A stretch of DNA of 64,000 nt from an uncultured Thermoanaerobaculia bacterium. GTDB lineage: Bacteria; Acidobacteriota; Thermoanaerobaculia; Multivoradales; Multivoraceae. Within the stretch, counting starts at the first letter, position 1; the number at the start of each line of letters is the position of its first letter. The position numbers were made by a program, and so were the translations under genes. The stretch lies in assembly GCA_951813015.1 (NCBI GenBank), contig CATOTG010000001.1, forward strand, positions 186,001 to 250,000. Reading direction: 5' to 3'. Positions 26,140-34,316 of this stretch are shown in pieces. A model generated the notes under the pieces. The model saw only the letters and a list, made by a program, of their open reading frames with translations. It did no database searches and had not been told where the DNA came from.

Positions 26140-27401
26140 GCGCCATCACGAGCCTCGCTCTCACGGACGTGCGCTGCTTCGCGGGTACGCAGCGTGCCGG
26201 ATTGCCCCGCATCGCGTTGGTGGTGGGAGAGAACAGCGCAGGGAAGTCGACTTTCCTTGGGTGTCTTCGCGGAATGGCCAAACTGGCGAGTCTCGAAGAC
26301 CTGGATGACGAGAACCACTTCGATCAGCCCCCATTCAAGATGGGTCCCTTCCGCACGATCGCCCGTTCCGGCGCCGCGACGTTCACGCTGGAAGCGACAT
26401 TCGAGGGCCACCGCTACGAACGCGTGCGCGTCGTCTACGACGAAGGTCCCGACGGCGAACCCCGCGAGCGGGAATTGAGTTTCGTGCCAAACACGAAGGG
26501 GCGCGACGCATCTGCCTTCGGCATCACACGGCTCGACCCGTCTGCCGGCGCCCGCCGCGAGATGTGGCGAGTCGCCGGACCGGGCTTCGACTTCGACTTC
26601 GAACAGTCCTCGGTCTCCTACCGGCAGTTCAGCACGTGGCTCTCACGGTCCGTCCGGCGCGGCAACCTGCCGCACGACGGGGAGTCAATCCTGAGACGAA
26701 AGCGAACCGGCAACCCGACGCCGGAAGCGGACCGGGCGTTCGCACGTTTCGTGAACTTCTTTCGGCAGGGCGACCTGTTCCCGGCGCCCGAGCAGCGGCT
26801 CCTGATTGCCGCCAACGACCCGGTCGGCTGGCAGCGCGAACGATGGTTCGCCACGAACCCGTTCGGCCGGGCGATGGACGGTCCAACGCTCGACGGGATT
26901 CGGGAGCTGGGCAGCGACCTCCAACTCTTCACCGATTTCGAACTCCGTCGCGAGCCGAGCGGCTACGAGGTTCTCGTCAACGCCTCCGGGGACCCCCGCA
27001 ACCTCGTCGATGTCGGCTTCGGCATCCAGAGCGCGTTGCCGATGCTCCACGCCCTCGCCTCCGCGCCGAGAGAGGCCACCCTCCTCCTGCAGCAGCCCGA
27101 GGCTCACTTGCACCCGGGAACGCAAGCGGCGCTGGTTCGCGCGGTCGCGTCGCGCGGCAGCCGGCTCGTGCTTGAGACGCACAGCGACCACGTTCCGGAC
27201 TGGTTCCGAATCGCCGCGATGTCGGGGCAGTTGGACCCACAAGACGTGGGCATCGCCTACTTCCAGCGCAGCGACGGCGGCGCCTCCACGATCCTGCACG
27301 ACATTCGACTGGACGATCAAGCGAACCTGGCCGACCCGCCGCCCGGCTTCCGGGAGTTCTTCGTCGAAGAGACCGAGCGGCTTCTCGGCTTCCGCCGGTA
27401 G
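26136..27401 (+). CDS. AAA/OLD-type ATPase of the ubiquitin-like operon
   Basis: A 421-residue SMC/ABC-like ATPase of the AAA_15/AAA_21 kind. Walker A is GENSAGKS (31-38), the signature region is around VGFGIQSALPML, Walker B is LLLQQPEAHLHP and the switch histidine is in LETHSDHV. The C-terminus PPGFREFFVEETERLLGF resembles DUF3696 tails. It overlaps the JAB-E1 gene by four bases, so it is an integral part of the operon rather than a neighbour. ATPases of this class drive many defence systems (OLD, Gabija and Septu-like), usually with a nuclease. None is encoded downstream here, so the nuclease-like helicase fusion may be the effector. A related ATPase is encoded at 61284. Confidence 0.85.
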   Translation: MSAITSLALTDVRCFAGTQRAGLPRIALVVGENSAGKSTFLGCLRGMAKLASLEDLDDENHFDQPPFKMGPFRTIARSGAATFTLEATFEGHRYERVRVVYDEGPDGEPRERELSFVPNTKGRDASAFGITRLDPSAGARREMWRVAGPGFDFDFEQSSVSYRQFSTWLSRSVRRGNLPHDGESILRRKRTGNPTPEADRAFARFVNFFRQGDLFPAPEQRLLIAANDPVGWQRERWFATNPFGRAMDGPTLDGIRELGSDLQLFTDFELRREPSGYEVLVNASGDPRNLVDVGFGIQSALPMLHALASAPREATLLLQQPEAHLHPGTQAALVRAVASRGSRLVLETHSDHVPDWFRIAAMSGQLDPQDVGIAYFQRSDGGASTILHDIRLDDQANLADPPPGFREFFVEETERLLGFRR

Positions 27402-27409
27402 GTCCGGGC

Positions 27410-27536
27410 GATGTGTACTCGGGTGGTCTTCGATGCCATAGCGCTCAAGTGCTTCGGTGATCCGCCTGCGGGTCGACTCGTCGGTGCGCTTCAGGTCTCG
27501 CAGCGCCCGGCCACTGAACGCAACGGCGACCCTCAG
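27410..27536 (-). pseudogene. RelE/ParE-type toxin, N-terminal fragment
   Basis: Directly after the antitoxin stop the minus strand encodes VAVAFSGRALRDLKRTDEST then RRRITEALERYGIEDHP, the first helices of a RelE/ParE toxin. Similarity stops there, about 10 bp from the end of the ATPase gene. The rest of the toxin, including its catalytic C-terminal strand, is missing. Only a CTG at 27536 overlaps the antitoxin stop as a possible start. Confidence 0.6.
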
Positions 27537-27817
27537 AGGTCAAGCTCCCGCTTTGCCTCCTCCAGGGTGTGAGTCCGCCCGGCGTCAAGGTCCTCATATC
27601 CCTCGTCCAGGAGACGCTTGCCCTTCTCGCTCAGCACCTCGTCGTCCTCGGGCGCATCCATCAGTTGCTTGAAGAACGGGTCCGCGCTTTCGACCAGTTG
27701 CTCCAGATACCGGCCGGCGGCCGGAATCTCCTGGTCCGGCAACTCCTCCACCAAGCGAAGAACCCGTTCTCGGTTGTAGGACTTCCTGCTTGATACGGTC
27801 ATTGCCTCCGCGCTCAA
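27533..27817 (-). CDS. Antitoxin-like protein (RelB/ParD position)
   Basis: A 94-residue acidic protein; an internal ATG (MTVSSRKSYNRERVL) gives 89 residues. It has helices spanning LRLVEELPDQEIPAAGRYLE and an acidic tail rich in E and D (TLEEAKRELDL). It lies immediately upstream of a truncated RelE/ParE toxin on the same strand, so it is best read as the antitoxin of that broken pair. I do not recognise a DNA-binding domain with confidence. Confidence 0.55.
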   Translation of the reverse strand: MSAEAMTVSSRKSYNRERVLRLVEELPDQEIPAAGRYLEQLVESADPFFKQLMDAPEDDEVLSEKGKRLLDEGYEDLDAGRTHTLEEAKRELDL

Positions 27818-28120
27818 AGGACCGCTCGGACGCTACCACGGCAGAACCGCCCTCGGTTCGTCCAACAAGGCGCGGCGACAACGCCACGCATCGCGCCGCG
27901 TCGGGTCGCACCGCGGCGCGACGCCGAAGAAGCACTACCCAGCCGATAGCGGGCTCCTATCTGTTGGGGAACGGCTAGCAGCCCGTGGAAACTCCGCTGG
28001 TAGGGACCATGGATCCTGTTTCGGCCACGGCTGCCACCCCCGTCTTCATTGGTCTGGAGCGACTCGACCGAAACGTTGACCAGCCCACGCCATTCCCCGT
28101 CGGCTGCTAACTTGACGTCC
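27818..28120. other. Intergenic between antitoxin and sulfatase
   Basis: About 300 bp between divergent genes. It must hold both promoters, but I see no clear -35/-10 pair and no repeat. Confidence 0.4.
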
Positions 28121-30775
28121 ATGCACGCCAAGACCCGCCTCAAGATTGTCCTGCTGGTCGGCCTGGCCCTGCTCTCGACGACCGGCGCAGCCTCCGCCCA
28201 GGAACGGACCCGGCCCAACATCATCGTCATCCTCGCCGACGACCTGGGCGTCGAGACGCTGGGCGTCTACGGCGGCACGTCCCATGAGACGCCGGAGCTC
28301 GACAGGATCGCGGCGGAGGGCATGCGGTTCGAGAACGGGCACTCGCAGCCGCTGTGCACGCCGACCCGGGTCAAGCTGATGACGGGGCTGCACAACTACC
28401 GGAACTACCGGGAGTTCATGGAACTCGACCCGGCCGATGTCACGTTCGCCCACGTGCTGGCGCAGGCGGGGTACCGAACGGTGGTCTCGGGCAAGTGGCA
28501 GTTGACGAACAACCTCTACATGGTCCACGAGGGCGCCTCGCCTCAGCAGGCGGGGTTCGACGAGCACCGCCTCTGGCAACTCCGCCGGGAGGGGCGCGGG
28601 TCGCGCTACTGGGGGCCGACCCTGGTGACGAACGACCAAAAGGAGACCTGGGGCGAGGACATCTTTGGGCCCGATCTGACGAACGACTTCGTGCTCAAGG
28701 CGATCGATGAGCAGGCGGCGGCGGACCCCGCGACCCGCAAGCCGCTCTTCATCTACTACCCGATGGCGCTGCCTCACGACCCGTTCGTCACGACGCCGCA
28801 CGATCCGGACGCGGAGTCGAACCAGGAGCGGTTCGCGGCGATGGTCGCCTACATGGACCACCTGGTCGGCCGGGTGCGGGCGAAGCTGATCGAGCACGGG
28901 CTGGAGCGCGACACTCTGCTCCTGTTCATCGGCGACAACGGCACGTCGACGCGGATCACTTCCACGCGCCACGGCCGCGAAGTCCCCGGCGGCAAGGGGC
29001 GGTCGCTTCAGACCGGCAGCCACGTGCCGTACCTCGCCTGGTGGCCGGGGACGATCCCCGGCGGTCAGGTGAACGAGACCCTGGTCGACGTCGGCGACGT
29101 GTTTCCGACCCTGGTCGAAACGGCTGGCGCCGGCCTCCCGCCCGGCCTCGACCTGGACGGCGAGAGCCTGCTGCCGATGCTCAAGGGCGGACCGGCGCTC
29201 GACCGCGATGCCCTGTTCATCCACTACGAGTCCCGCTGGTATGCGGGACCGCCGGCACGCTACGCCTTCGACGAGCGATTCAAGCGCTACGACGACGGTC
29301 GCCTGTTCGACCTCGTCGCCGACCCGAGCGAGCAGTCGCCGGTCAACGCCGCGAACCTCGCGCCGGAAGACGCCGCCCGCGTCGCGGCGATCGACTCCCT
29401 CCTGGCCTCGAAGCCCGGAGCGATCCGCTCCGCCGGCGCCTGGCGGCCGCCGACGCCCGCCGTCAACCGGTGGCGGCCGCCGGCCCACCGGCCGAACATC
29501 CTGCTGTTCGTCGCCGACGACATGACCTACAACGACGCCGGCGCCCTGGGCAACCCCCAGGTCCACACGCCGAACCTGGACCGGCTCGCCGAGCAGGGGA
29601 CGACGTTCACCCACATGTACACCGCCACCGCGATGTGCTCGCCCACCCGGCACATGCTCTACACCGGCCAGTACCCGGTAAGGAGCGGCGCCTACCCGAA
29701 CCACGCGAAGGCGAAGCCCGGCACGAAGAGCGTCGTCCACTACCTGACCGGTCTCGGCTACCGGGTCGGCCTGGCCGGCAAGTCCCACGTGGCGCCGGCC
29801 GAGGTCTACCCCTTCGAGAAGGTGGCGGGCCGCGACCTCGACCCGGGACGAATCGGCGAGTTCATCGGCCGCGACCCGAACCAGCCGTTCGCCCTGATCG
29901 TCGCCTCGACGGAACCCCACCAGCCCTGGAGCAGGGGCGACCCGTCGCGCTACGACGCGGCGTCCCTCGAGCTGCCGCCTTACTTCGTCGACACCCCGGA
30001 GACCCGCGAGGCCCTGACGCGGTACTACGCCGAGATCACGTTCATGGACGGCCAGCTCGGCCAGGTCCTCGATCTGCTCGAGGAGCGCGCGGCCCACCAG
30101 AACACGCTGACCATGTTCTACAGCGAGCAGGGCATCAGCGGTCCGCTGGCCAAGTGGACGCTCTACGAAGCCGGCATCCGCACCTCGGTCGTCGCCCGCT
30201 GGTCCCGCAGGATTCCGGCCGGCCAGACGTCAGCCGCGCTGCTCCAGATCAACGACCTGCTGCCGACCTGGATCGAGGCCGCCGGAGGCGCCGCGCCGCC
30301 CGAGATCGAGGGCCGGAGCATGCTCGACCTGCTGCTGGAACCGGGCCCCACCCACCGCGACGTCGTCTTCGGCATCCAGACGACGACCGGCATCGTCGCG
30401 AACCTGGCGCCCTACCCCATCCGCTCCATCCGCGACGAGCGCTACAAGCTGATCTGGAACATCGCCCACGAGAACCGGTTCACCAATCTCGTGACGGAGG
30501 AGAACCGGGACGGCTTCTACTTCTCCTGGCGTGACGCCGCCGAAACGGACGCCGCCGCCCGGGCTCTGGTCGAGCGGTACCAGCACCGGCCGGAGTTCGA
30601 GTTCTTTGATCTGGAGGCGGATCCGCATGAGCTCGTGAACTTGGCGGATGAAGCGGAGCATCGGGGGCGGCTCGAGGCGCTGCACGCGCAGTTGCAGGCG
30701 TGGATGGAGGACCAGGGGGATCTGGGGCTGCAGACGGAGGTGGAGGCGCCGCAGCACCAGACGCGGCAGCCGTAG
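28121..30775 (+). CDS. Secreted tandem two-domain sulfatase
   Basis: 884 residues with an N-terminal signal peptide (KIVLLVGLALLSTTGAASAQ). Two complete sulfatase domains follow in one chain. Domain 1 starts RPNIIVILADDLG and has CTPTR at 79-83. Domain 2 starts RPNILLFVADDMT (about residue 461) and has CSPTR at 506-510. Both cysteines would be converted to formylglycine by a sulfatase-activating enzyme, which is not encoded here. The paired aspartates after each start bind calcium. Export suggests hydrolysis of sulfated polysaccharides or glycans in the periplasm or outside the cell. The ATG at 28121 fits the signal peptide; an in-frame start at 28049 does not. The gene is monocistronic. Confidence 0.9.
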   Translation: MHAKTRLKIVLLVGLALLSTTGAASAQERTRPNIIVILADDLGVETLGVYGGTSHETPELDRIAAEGMRFENGHSQPLCTPTRVKLMTGLHNYRNYREFMELDPADVTFAHVLAQAGYRTVVSGKWQLTNNLYMVHEGASPQQAGFDEHRLWQLRREGRGSRYWGPTLVTNDQKETWGEDIFGPDLTNDFVLKAIDEQAAADPATRKPLFIYYPMALPHDPFVTTPHDPDAESNQERFAAMVAYMDHLVGRVRAKLIEHGLERDTLLLFIGDNGTSTRITSTRHGREVPGGKGRSLQTGSHVPYLAWWPGTIPGGQVNETLVDVGDVFPTLVETAGAGLPPGLDLDGESLLPMLKGGPALDRDALFIHYESRWYAGPPARYAFDERFKRYDDGRLFDLVADPSEQSPVNAANLAPEDAARVAAIDSLLASKPGAIRSAGAWRPPTPAVNRWRPPAHRPNILLFVADDMTYNDAGALGNPQVHTPNLDRLAEQGTTFTHMYTATAMCSPTRHMLYTGQYPVRSGAYPNHAKAKPGTKSVVHYLTGLGYRVGLAGKSHVAPAEVYPFEKVAGRDLDPGRIGEFIGRDPNQPFALIVASTEPHQPWSRGDPSRYDAASLELPPYFVDTPETREALTRYYAEITFMDGQLGQVLDLLEERAAHQNTLTMFYSEQGISGPLAKWTLYEAGIRTSVVARWSRRIPAGQTSAALLQINDLLPTWIEAAGGAAPPEIEGRSMLDLLLEPGPTHRDVVFGIQTTTGIVANLAPYPIRSIRDERYKLIWNIAHENRFTNLVTEENRDGFYFSWRDAAETDAAARALVERYQHRPEFEFFDLEADPHELVNLADEAEHRGRLEALHAQLQAWMEDQGDLGLQTEVEAPQHQTRQP

Positions 30776-30916
30776 AACCGGGACGACGGGAAGTTCGCTC
30801 TCAGCCGACGGGATCCGCTCACGCAGCCCGACCCGGTCGCCGCTCGAGTCGAGGCGAGCGACGACGAACTCCGCGATGCTTCCAGCGGCACGAGACTTGC
30901 CTGGAAGGGGAGTCCG

Positions 30917-31089
30917 CCGCGGGCCGTCAGGGCCGTTCCAAAGTCGGGAACTTCGGTGACCGATGTGAGGAGACCACTCCGGATTCGGCAACTGGGCGCC
31001 GGCACGGCTCTCGACCTTCGGGAAGGAAGGCCTCCCGCCCCCGCCCGGCGTGGAGCGCCGGACTTTGGAATGGTCCTGCCGCGGGCCGT
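30917..31089. repeat. 11-bp target duplication flanking small element A
   Basis: ccgcgggccgt occurs at 30917-30927 and again at 31079-31089, directly outside the inverted-repeat element. Confidence 0.85.
30928..31078. mobile_element. Non-autonomous inverted-repeat element (MITE-like), copy A
   Basis: A 151-bp element. Its ends are caggGccGttccaaagtc and, read from the other side, caggAccAttccaaagtc, so the inverted repeat is 18 bp with two mismatches. It has no gene. It is the reverse complement, with minor changes, of the element at 47794-47943. Perfect 11-bp direct repeats flank it. Confidence 0.8.
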
Positions 31090-31110
31090 CCAGCCTCAGC
31101 TACAAACCTG

Positions 31111-31140
31111 GAAAATCAGGTACGATACCGCCTGATTTTC
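31111..31140. promoter_or_regulatory. Perfect inverted repeat abutting the start of DUF4143 ATPase 2
   Basis: gaaaatcagg - tacgataccg - cctgattttc: two exact 10-bp arms around a 10-bp spacer, ending two bases before the ATG at 31142. A protein bound here, or the hairpin in the mRNA, would cover the ribosome-binding region. There is no Shine-Dalgarno sequence. Confidence 0.6.
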
Positions 31141-31141
31141 A

Positions 31142-32320
31142 ATGATCTACGTCCCGCGAAGACTGGAGACCACGGCCCGAACAGCGCTTGAGGAGCAGGC
31201 GGGGCTGGTGCTCCTTGGACCGAGGCAGGTCGGCAAGACGACCCTGGCGCTCAAGCTCGCGGAGGACCGGGACTCCGTCTACTTCGACCTGGAGAACCCG
31301 GAGGCTCTCGCCGTCCTCGCCGATCCCGGGCCGACCCTGCTTCGGCACAAGCGCCGACTCGTCATTCTGGACGAGGTACAGCGCCTGCCCGGCCTCTTTC
31401 CGGTCCTGCGCGGCCTGATCGACGGGTTTCGCCGGGAAGGGCGAGGCAAGGGCCGCTACCTGTTGCTGGGCTCCACCTCGCCCGACCTGCTGCGCCAGAG
31501 CGCGGAGTCCCTCGCCGGCCGCGTCGCCTACCGGGAACTCGGTCCCATCGACGTGAGCGAGACCGGCGGGCGGGATGTGGAGCGCCTATGGTCGCGAGGG
31601 GGGTTCCCCGAATCGTGGCTCGCGGCGCACGACGCGGCCAGCTCCAACTGGCGGGGAGACTTCGTCCGCACCTACCTGGAGCGCGACATTCCGGCCTTCG
31701 ACGCACGACTGCCGGCCACAACGCTGCGCCGGCTCTGGACGATGCTCGCGCATCTTCAGGGCAAACAGTTCAACGCAGCGCGGCTCGCCTCCTCCCTGGC
31801 GGTCAACGTGCGCTCGGTGCATCGATACGTCGACCTGCTGGAAGACCTCCTTCTGGTTCGGAGGCTGGCGCCGTGGTCCGGCAACCTGAGGAAACGCCTG
31901 GTGCGCGCGCCCCGCCTGTACCTTCGCGATTCCGGCATCCTGCATGCCCTGCTGGGTCTGCGCGAGTTGGAGGAAGTTCTGGCGCATCCGATTGCCGGAC
32001 CGAGTTGGGAAGGCTTCGCAATCGAGAACCTGCTTTCCGTCACGCCCCCCGGCGTCCAGCCCCTCTATTTTCGCACCCACGCGGGCGCCGAGGTCGATCT
32101 CGTGCTGGAGTTCGAGCCCGCTCGCTGCTGGGCGGTCGAGATCAGGCGGTCGACCAGCCGAGTCAGGCCGTCCAGAGGGTTCTTCGTCGCCTGCGACGAT
32201 CTGCGAGCGGAGCGTCGGATCGTCGTCCACGGGGGCAGCGAAGCGTTCCCGCAGCCCGGCGGCGTCGAAGCTCTGCCGCTCGCCGGACTGATGGACGAAC
32301 TCCGGGCAGCCGACCGCTGA
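31142..32320 (+). CDS. AAA_14/DUF4143 ATPase, second copy
   Basis: A 392-residue paralogue of the protein at 15661-16821. Walker A is GPRQVGKTT at 26-34, Walker B is LVILDEVQRLPGLF, and the C-terminal DUF4143 half has SWEGFAIENLL, HAGAEVDLVLEF and a WAVEIRRST strand. The two proteins are alike over their full length but not recent duplicates. The function is uncertain for the family. The start ATG at 31142 lies at the end of a perfect inverted repeat that probably serves as its operator. Confidence 0.85.
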   Translation: MIYVPRRLETTARTALEEQAGLVLLGPRQVGKTTLALKLAEDRDSVYFDLENPEALAVLADPGPTLLRHKRRLVILDEVQRLPGLFPVLRGLIDGFRREGRGKGRYLLLGSTSPDLLRQSAESLAGRVAYRELGPIDVSETGGRDVERLWSRGGFPESWLAAHDAASSNWRGDFVRTYLERDIPAFDARLPATTLRRLWTMLAHLQGKQFNAARLASSLAVNVRSVHRYVDLLEDLLLVRRLAPWSGNLRKRLVRAPRLYLRDSGILHALLGLRELEEVLAHPIAGPSWEGFAIENLLSVTPPGVQPLYFRTHAGAEVDLVLEFEPARCWAVEIRRSTSRVRPSRGFFVACDDLRAERRIVVHGGSEAFPQPGGVEALPLAGLMDELRAADR

Positions 32321-32456
32321 CGCTATCCGGCGAGTCGACTGATCGCTGCCACTACCCGTCGTCTTGTCCGGCGATCCAGCCGCTTGAGATCAAGCAGACC
32401 TCCCGCGACGGCGGCTGCGGCGTGATCAACCAATGGAGTACACCTTGGCCTTAGGT

Positions 32457-34316
32457 TCAAGCCGCCGTCTCCTGCTGGGCGTACTGCAACTGGTACAGGC
32501 GCCAGTAGACGCCGCGTTGGTCGAGGAGTTCGTCGTGGGTGCCGTGTTCGCAGATGGCGCCGTGGTGGAAGACGTAGATTCGGTCGACGTCCTTGATCGT
32601 CGACAGGCGGTGGGCGACGACGATCGAGGTCTTGCCTTCCATCAGGTGGCGGAGGGCGTCCTGAATCAGGGCCTCGGTCTCGGTGTCGACGCTGGAGGTC
32701 GCCTCGTCGAGGAGCAGGAGTTGCGGCTCGCGGGCCAGGGCGCGGGCAAAGGAAAGCAGTTGCCGCTGGCCGGTCGAGAAGTTCACGCCGCGCTCGCTGA
32801 CCTTGTGCTGCCAGCCGTTCGGCAACCGTTTGATCAGCTCGTCGACGTGGGTCGCCCGGGCGGCCTCGTCCACCACGTCGTCGGCGACATCGCGGCCGAG
32901 GACGATGTTGTAGCGCAGGTCGCCGTCGAACAGGAAGACATCCTGGAGCACGAAGGCCAGCCGGCGGCGCAGTTCAGGCTTCGGCATCTCCCGGATGTCC
33001 CGGCCATCGACGCGGATCGACCCCTCCTGCAACTCGTACAGTCGCGCCAGCAGTTTGAGCGTTGTCGTCTTGCCGGATCCGGTGTGACCGACGATCGCCA
33101 CCCGCTCGCCGGCGGCGACGCGGAAGGAGACGTCCCGGAGCACCGTCTCCGCGCCGTACGAGAAGGTCACGCCATCGAACTCGACCTCGCAGCCGCCGGG
33201 CTGCGGGCCCGCAGCCGCCTCCACGGGCGACTCGACCCGCCCCTCCGGCTCGCGCGGCTCGTCGAGAAGCTGGAACACCCGCTCGGCGCTGGCCATCGAC
33301 GACTGCATCACCGAGTACTTCGCCGACAGATCCATCAGCGGCCGGAAGAACCGGCTCATGTAGTCGGAGAACACGTAGATCGTGCCCAGCGTGATGTCGC
33401 CCAGGCCCACCATCTGCGCGCCGTACCAGAAGATGAGCGCCCGGGTCAGGTTCGTCGCCAGGTCGACGGTCGAGAACAAGAGCGCGTCGTAGCGGATCGA
33501 GCGCAGCCAGGAATCGCGGTGAGAGGCGTTCTCGCGCCTGAAGTCCTCGAAGTTCCGCCGTTCGCGGGCGAACAACTGGACCACCTTCATCCCGGAGATC
33601 GTCTCCTGCAGGTGGGCGTTGAGGCGCGCGATCTTGACCCGGACCTCCCGGTAGGCCTCACGCACCTTGTAACGGAAGATGGCCGCCGCGATTCCCAGGA
33701 ACGGCACCAGGGCCAGCGCCGCCAGCGCCAGCCGCGGGTCGATCGCGAACAGCATGGCGAGGATCACGACCATGACGAACAGGTCGGCCACCATCGCGAT
33801 GACCCCGGCCGAGAACATCTCGACCAGGCTCTCCATGTCGTTCGTGAGCCGCGTCACCAGGCGACCTACCGGGTAGCGGTCGAAGAAGCGCATCGGCAGA
33901 CGCTGAACGTGGTCGAACAGCGTCCTGCGGACGTCCCGGACCGTCCGCTGGCCGAGCGAGATCATCGTGAAGGCGCGCAGCCAGTCGACAATCAGCGTGA
34001 CGACCGAGATGAGGAACACCAGACCGAACATCCAGGCCAGGGGCCCGAGTCCCAGGCGCGGCGCGACAAGGGGCGCCATCCACCCCACCTCGGTCGTCGC
34101 CGCTCCCTCGGTCAGGTAGTTCAGCGCGGCGCCGACGACCAGCGCCGGCATCAGCTCGAGCAGGGCGCGCGGCGGGATCAAGGCGAAGTTGAACCCGATC
34201 CACCCGCGATACGGCCGCATGAACGGCCACAGCCGCTTGATCAGCTCCGTGTCGTAGACCTTGCCGAGGTCCCGCTCACGGCCAGGCGCCGCGGCCTCGC
34301 TCCGCTCCTCGCTCAC
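32457..34316 (-). CDS. ABC exporter half-transporter, subunit with complete ATPase site
   Basis: 619 residues from GTG 34316. The N-terminal membrane domain has about six helices, with typical exporter coupling segments (HLQETISGMKVVQLFARE). The nucleotide-binding domain has Walker A GHTGSGKTT, the signature FSTGQRQLL (a variant of LSGGQ) and Walker B LLLLDEATSSVD with the catalytic glutamate. It is the second gene of a minus-strand pair; its GTG overlaps the upstream stop (GTGA), so the two are made in equal amounts. The family exports lipids, drugs or peptides; the substrate is unknown. A longer frame upstream is antisense-like and was not used. Confidence 0.9.
   Translation of the reverse strand: MSEERSEAAAPGRERDLGKVYDTELIKRLWPFMRPYRGWIGFNFALIPPRALLELMPALVVGAALNYLTEGAATTEVGWMAPLVAPRLGLGPLAWMFGLVFLISVVTLIVDWLRAFTMISLGQRTVRDVRRTLFDHVQRLPMRFFDRYPVGRLVTRLTNDMESLVEMFSAGVIAMVADLFVMVVILAMLFAIDPRLALAALALVPFLGIAAAIFRYKVREAYREVRVKIARLNAHLQETISGMKVVQLFARERRNFEDFRRENASHRDSWLRSIRYDALLFSTVDLATNLTRALIFWYGAQMVGLGDITLGTIYVFSDYMSRFFRPLMDLSAKYSVMQSSMASAERVFQLLDEPREPEGRVESPVEAAAGPQPGGCEVEFDGVTFSYGAETVLRDVSFRVAAGERVAIVGHTGSGKTTTLKLLARLYELQEGSIRVDGRDIREMPKPELRRRLAFVLQDVFLFDGDLRYNIVLGRDVADDVVDEAARATHVDELIKRLPNGWQHKVSERGVNFSTGQRQLLSFARALAREPQLLLLDEATSSVDTETEALIQDALRHLMEGKTSIVVAHRLSTIKDVDRIYVFHHGAICEHGTHDELLDQRGVYWRLYQLQYAQQETAA

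Noticed and set aside
27411..27500. PIN-like start (MCTRVVFDAI) downstream of the ATPase, similar to the pair at 62663
   Set aside because: The resemblance is limited to a few residues; the opposite strand encodes a much clearer RelE/ParE N-terminus directly after an antitoxin.
28046..30097. 683-codon open frame antisense to the sulfatase
   Set aside because: Shadow of GC-rich codon usage; no domain, low-complexity Arg/Val/Gly composition, and the sense strand has clear sulfatase motifs.
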